From: Comamonadaceae bacterium
GTDB taxonomy: Bacteria; Pseudomonadota; Gammaproteobacteria; Burkholderiales; Burkholderiaceae_C
Reading direction: 5' to 3'
NCBI GenBank assembly: GCA_027486755.1
Contig: JAIXOM010000054.1
Span: 62,001-126,000 of the forward strand
Length of the DNA stretch: 64,000 nucleotides
In this document: one piece after another, positions 60,866 to 64,000 of the stretch
Numbering within the stretch: the stretch's first letter is position 1
Layout of the letters: each line of letters opens with the position of its first letter
Notes under the pieces: generated by a model
The model's input: only the letters and a program-made list of their open reading frames with translations
What the model was told of the DNA's origin: nothing
The model's database searches: none
Translations under genes and position numbers: made by a program

Positions 60866-61981
60866 TCAAGTGGTTTCAGTCAGGGCGGCGGCCTGCGGCC
60901 AGCGCGCACTGAGCGCCTTCACCGCCTCCTCGGCCGACTCCAGGGCGCCTTCCAGATAGCCGCCATAATTGGCCGAGCGCTCGGTGCCGGCCAGCCAGAG
61001 GCGCTCGCTCCAGTCGCTAGGCAGTACCGGGTCGCCGTAGGAGGGGTGGTAGGACAGGGGCTGCTGGTCAGCGGCGCTGGCGGTCAGCGGCTCCTGCGCC
61101 CAGTCCTGTACGCCGCTCCACAGTGGCGTTGCCGCCTGCGGACCAAACATGCGCACCAACTGGGCCAGCGCCTGCTTGGCCAGCTGGTCCTGGCCTATGC
61201 CTGCGCGGTAAGCGGGCGAGGCGCCGACAAAGCCGAACAGGGCAGCTACCTCGCCGCTGGCGTCGCTGGCATCATGGATTTCAACCATGGGCCCGCGATG
61301 GCTCATGCCGCCGCCCGACCAGCCCGCTTCGCGCCAGAAGGCTTGGGGATAGATGGCGGCAAACTTGGCCTGCCCGGCCATCCAGGTCGGGGTCTGGCGC
61401 ATGTCCCTGAGCAGCGCATCGGGCCAGGCCGGCTCGAAGGCGATGTCTTGAGCCGTCAGGCGCGGCGGCAGGGTCAGCACCGCCTGCGCGGCCTGCTGCG
61501 TCCAGCGGCCGCTGGCGTCTTGCAGCTCGAGCTCGAGCGCATGCGGGCGCAGCTTCATGCCCAGCAGTCGGGTGCCGGTCTTGAGATGAACCTTGCCAGC
61601 GATGCGCTGCTGCAGCTTTTCGATCAGGCTCTGGGTACCGCCCTCGATTCGGTAGGACGAAGGGCTTTGCGCCCAGGTGGACTGGCGGTGTACCTGACCG
61701 TCGGGGCCTTCCAGAGCGGTGGCGCCCCGGCTGTGCTGGGGATACACGCCCAGGCCCAAATCGGCCGCCAGGCGCTCGATGCGGGGGTTCATGCCGGGCC
61801 AGAACCACGAAGGGCCCAGGTCAACGCGGTGGGCCGACTCGGGCAGGCCCTGGCTGAGCACCCGCCCGCCGACCCGCTCGCGCGCTTCGATCAGCAAGAC
61901 ACGCCGGCCCGCCTGGGACAGCAAATCACTGGCATACAGGCCGCTGAGGCCGGCGCCAATCACAAGCACAGGATGAGACAT
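60866..61981 (-). CDS. Flavin-containing amine oxidase family protein
   Basis: 371 residues, with AAAGGAG seven bases before the ATG. VLVIGAGLSGLYASDLLSQA and VLLIEARERVGGRVLSQG form the FAD/Rossmann motif, RVDLGPSWFWPGMNPRIERL the next family segment, and LWLAGTERSANYGGYLEGAL the C-terminal FAD-contact motif. It probably oxidises an amine or other C-N/C-C bond with O2. The substrate is unknown. It starts a small group with the ChrR-like cupin downstream. Confidence 0.88.
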   Translation of the reverse strand: MSHPVLVIGAGLSGLYASDLLSQAGRRVLLIEARERVGGRVLSQGLPESAHRVDLGPSWFWPGMNPRIERLAADLGLGVYPQHSRGATALEGPDGQVHRQSTWAQSPSSYRIEGGTQSLIEKLQQRIAGKVHLKTGTRLLGMKLRPHALELELQDASGRWTQQAAQAVLTLPPRLTAQDIAFEPAWPDALLRDMRQTPTWMAGQAKFAAIYPQAFWREAGWSGGGMSHRGPMVEIHDASDASGEVAALFGFVGASPAYRAGIGQDQLAKQALAQLVRMFGPQAATPLWSGVQDWAQEPLTASAADQQPLSYHPSYGDPVLPSDWSERLWLAGTERSANYGGYLEGALESAEEAVKALSARWPQAAALTETT

Positions 61982-61993
61982 ACCAAGCTCCTT

Positions 61994-62656
61994 TCATGCC
62001 CCCATGGGGCGCACATCCAACTCATGCGTCCAGCCGCTGCGCGGCTGGTGAAACAACTGCCAATACTGCTCGGCCAGATCGGCCGGCTCGATCAAGGCGG
62101 CGCCAGCGCCCGGGGCAAAGCGCTGCTCGGTGCGCTCGCTGCGGATCAGGCCATCGATCACCACATGCGCGATGTGGATGCCCTCCTGGCTGTGCTCGCG
62201 CACCAGCGCCTGCGTCAGCCCGCGCAGCGCAAATTTGGCCGAACTGAAGGCCGAAAACTGCGGCCCGGCGCGCAAGCTGCCCGAGGCACCGCTGAAAATC
62301 AAACTCCCCCCACCGCCAGCTTGCAATCTGGGGATGGCCTGCTGACTCACGTTAAAGGCGGTCAGCACCATGGACTGCCATACCTCTTGCAGCGTTTGGG
62401 CCGAGGTCTGCAGGAAGGGCTGGCGATGAAACTGCATCGCGTTGTGCACCACCCCGGCCAAGGGCGGCGCCTGGCTATCGATGTGCTCAAACAGACGCGC
62501 TGTGGCCTGCGGGTCGCTTAAATCGGTGGCCCAGCGCGCATCGCCGCGCCGGGACACGCTGAGCACGGTGTAGCCGCCGGCTTCAAAGCGCGAGCGCAAA
62601 GCCTCGCCCAGCCCGGCAGCATGGCCTGCAATCACAAGGGTGCCTGGTGTTTTCAT
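61994..62656 (-). CDS. SDR family protein with Tyr-to-Phe at the active site
   Basis: 220 residues. The Rossmann motif is VIAGHAAGLGEALRSRFEAG (in place of TGxxxGIG), and the usual NNAG is VVHNAM. The catalytic Ser region is LIFSGASGS, but the YxxxK motif reads FSSAK (in PQFSAFSSAKFALRG), so the catalytic Tyr is Phe. It is therefore either an SDR with altered chemistry or a non-enzymatic binding protein. It lies downstream of the TetR gene, separated by 67 bp that include a palindrome. Confidence 0.8.
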   Translation of the reverse strand: MKTPGTLVIAGHAAGLGEALRSRFEAGGYTVLSVSRRGDARWATDLSDPQATARLFEHIDSQAPPLAGVVHNAMQFHRQPFLQTSAQTLQEVWQSMVLTAFNVSQQAIPRLQAGGGGSLIFSGASGSLRAGPQFSAFSSAKFALRGLTQALVREHSQEGIHIAHVVIDGLIRSERTEQRFAPGAGAALIEPADLAEQYWQLFHQPRSGWTHELDVRPMGA

Positions 62657-62691
62657 ACTCCGACTCTATGTACTGTTAGTTTTTGACAAAC

Positions 62692-62705
62692 CTACTGATT
62701 GGTAG
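62692..62705. promoter_or_regulatory. Palindrome CTAC-N6-GTAG before the SDR gene
   Basis: CTACTGATTGGTAG lies 36 bp upstream of the SDR start and directly after TTGACAAAC. It could be the operator of the adjacent TetR-type regulator. The arms are only 4 bp, so the call is tentative. Confidence 0.35.
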
Positions 62706-62723
62706 ATTCACCCATCAAAAAAA

Positions 62724-63338
62724 TCAAACGCTCAACTGCTCCAAAAACGCCTGCGCCACCTGGGCCGGCGCATCGGCCTCGGGCCGGCTGCGACCAACAA
62801 TCATCGCCCCTTCCAGCGCACTGAGCAAGAGCATGGCCAAGGCCTGGGCGCTGGCGGCCCGCTCGGGCCTGGCCTGCACCAAAGTGGCCGTCAGCCAGTT
62901 CAGATTGGCCTCAAAGAACTGCTTGAGCTGCTCTCGCACCGAGGCCGGCAGTGTTTCGGATTCGGCCCCCAACATGCCGCACAAGCACAGGTGCCGGTTG
63001 TTGTTGTAGGTCTCCTGAAACAGCTGCGCATAAGCCAGCAGGCGCTTGCGGGGCTCGACGATGCTGCGGTCCAGGTTCTCCAGGGCACTGATAAAGCGCT
63101 GCACATAACGCTGGGTCACCACCGTGGCCAGATCGGCCTTGGTGGCGAAGTGGTGGTGGACACTGGGTTTGCGTATGCCCACCGTCTGCGCTATGTCCTC
63201 GTAGGAAAAGCCGTTGAAGCCTTGGTGCTGAATCAAGGCCTCAGCCACGTCGACGATGCGTTCGGCGGCGGGGCTGAGCTGGGTGTAGTCGCGCATGGAG
63301 GATTTCGGAAGCACCACGCATTTTGCAGCAATTGTCAC
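62724..63338 (-). CDS. TetR family transcriptional regulator
   Basis: 204 residues from the GTG at 63338, chosen over the ATG at 63296 because GAGGAGGTG lies seven bases before it whereas the ATG has no ribosome-binding site. The TetR helix-turn-helix is GFNGFSYEDIAQTVGIRKPS, then VHHHFATKADLATVVTQRYV. The C-terminal ligand domain contains CLCGMLGAESETLP, the pattern of the TetR_C_11-like (LmrA/YxaF-like) group. It probably regulates the downstream SDR/amine oxidase genes. Ligand unknown. Confidence 0.88.
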   Translation of the reverse strand: MTIAAKCVVLPKSSMRDYTQLSPAAERIVDVAEALIQHQGFNGFSYEDIAQTVGIRKPSVHHHFATKADLATVVTQRYVQRFISALENLDRSIVEPRKRLLAYAQLFQETYNNNRHLCLCGMLGAESETLPASVREQLKQFFEANLNWLTATLVQARPERAASAQALAMLLLSALEGAMIVGRSRPEADAPAQVAQAFLEQLSV

Positions 63339-63385
63339 TTCGCACCTCCTCGCACAACTTGTTTCGCTCAGCCCCGCACGCTCAC

Positions 63386-64000
63386 TCAGGCCTTCAGGCG
63401 CTCAACCAGCGCATTGGCCAGCGGAATAGCCGATGCAGGACTCTGGCCGGTCATCAAGGGGCCGTCGACCACCACATTGGCCTCCCAATTGGCCTTGGCC
63501 ACATACTTCGCGCCGCGGCCTTTGAGCTCATCTTCCAGCGAGAACAGCAGGTGGTGCAGCAGCTCAATCTCACTGTCTTCCGCGTTCTTGAAGCCGGTCA
63601 GGTTGACCCCTTTGACCAGGTATTCGCCATTGGCCTTCTTGACGTCGCGCAAGATGGCGGGGGCATGGCAGACCATGGCGATGGGACGATTGGCTTCGTG
63701 GAAATCGCGGATCAGCTTGATGGCATACGAGTTCGAGGCCAGGTCCCACAGCAGGCCGTAGCCACCGGGGAAGAACACCGCGTCAAAGGTCGAAACGTCA
63801 ATCCCGCTGAGCTTGCGGGTGTGCTTCAGAGCGTACTGCGCCACCGGGTCGGTCAAGAACTTGGCCGTGTTGTCGCAGGTAAAGGGCGACTTCATGCTCA
63901 ATAGATCGACCGGGGCTGCGCCGCCTTCGGGGGATGCAAGCACCACCTCAAAGCCCGCTTGGGTGAGGATGTAGTAGGGGGCGGCCAGTTCATGGAACCA
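63386..64000 (-). CDS. Type 1 glutamine amidotransferase-like protein (DJ-1/PfpI, Hsp31 type), 5' end outside window
   Basis: The frame is open to the right edge, so the N-terminus is missing (205 codons visible). Starting at the edge it reads WFHELAAPYYILTQAGFEVV, then VLASPEGGAAPVDLL. FFPGGYGLLWDLASNSYAIK and the nucleophile elbow AMVCHAPAILRDV (catalytic Cys with His) follow, then NWEANVVVDGPLMTGQSPAS. It matches the Hsp31/YajL-like branch of the DJ-1 superfamily: glyoxalase III or protein deglycase/chaperone activities. The Glu of the triad lies in WFHELAAPYY. Confidence 0.88.
   Translation of the reverse strand, partial: WFHELAAPYYILTQAGFEVVLASPEGGAAPVDLLSMKSPFTCDNTAKFLTDPVAQYALKHTRKLSGIDVSTFDAVFFPGGYGLLWDLASNSYAIKLIRDFHEANRPIAMVCHAPAILRDVKKANGEYLVKGVNLTGFKNAEDSEIELLHHLLFSLEDELKGRGAKYVAKANWEANVVVDGPLMTGQSPASAIPLANALVERLKA

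Overview
The window reads as chromosomal DNA of a high-GC betaproteobacterium in the order Burkholderiales, most likely close to Comamonadaceae. This is inferred from the gene complement (yajC-secD-secF, glnE beside a YhdP-type AsmA protein, dprA-smg, def-fmt, pgk/pyk/fba/purC, acyl-ACP-desaturase-like protein, hldE-C type heptose adenylyltransferase) and from protein style; no 16S gene or other taxonomic marker is present. Genes are dense, many overlap by ATGA or GTGA, and no tRNA, rRNA, CRISPR array or insertion sequence was seen.

Layout. 1-3.9 kb (minus): a three-gene translationally coupled lipid-modification/oxidative-stress unit (FAD oxidoreductase, DUF1365, cyclopropane-fatty-acid-synthase-like methyltransferase, running off the left edge) and an exported glutathione peroxidase. 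4.1-5.5 kb (plus): di-iron acyl-ACP-desaturase-like protein and heptose-1-phosphate adenylyltransferase. 5.5-9.7 kb (minus): RND efflux pump and its adaptor. 9.8-20.3 kb: glnE, divergent from yhdP, followed by an omega-amidase/Nit-type hydrolase and a PAS histidine kinase plus FixJ-type regulator. 20.3-25.1 kb: a 40-residue membrane microprotein opposite mltA, then yajC-secD-secF. 25.2-30.4 kb: smg and dprA (minus), a lipoprotein, def, fmt, azlC, azlD. 30.5-38.1 kb: pgk, pyk, fba and purC, with an accessory insert between pgk and pyk (broken hicA with intact hicB, DUF924, GFA, glycine-zipper and Lmo0937-type small proteins).

38.1-47.3 kb (minus) is the most unusual part: a single co-directional run cheA-cheW-mcp-cheR-cheB-(receiver + class III adenylate cyclase)-(class I cyclic-nucleotide phosphodiesterase)-(degenerate cNMP-binding protein)-(canonical cNMP-binding protein). 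It contains no stand-alone CheY. The obvious output of the chemosensory kinase is therefore a receiver-cyclase with adenine-specifying residues, and the same operon carries the cAMP hydrolase and two candidate cAMP readers: a complete write/erase/read second-messenger circuit under CheA control.

47.7-57.6 kb (plus), divergent from it across a 328-bp intergenic region, is a molybdenum-copper carbon monoxide dehydrogenase cluster: coxM, coxS, a form I coxL with the AYRCSFR active-site loop, coxG, coxD, coxE, a coxF/XdhC protein with a Cys-rich tail, a MobA-like cytidylyltransferase, a 2OG-Fe(II) oxygenase-like protein and an unknown membrane protein. 57.6-64 kb (minus) holds a TDT/SLAC1 transporter, a TTC38-like TPR protein, a double-cupin ChrR-like protein, an amine oxidase, an SDR lacking the catalytic Tyr, a TetR regulator and a truncated DJ-1/PfpI protein.
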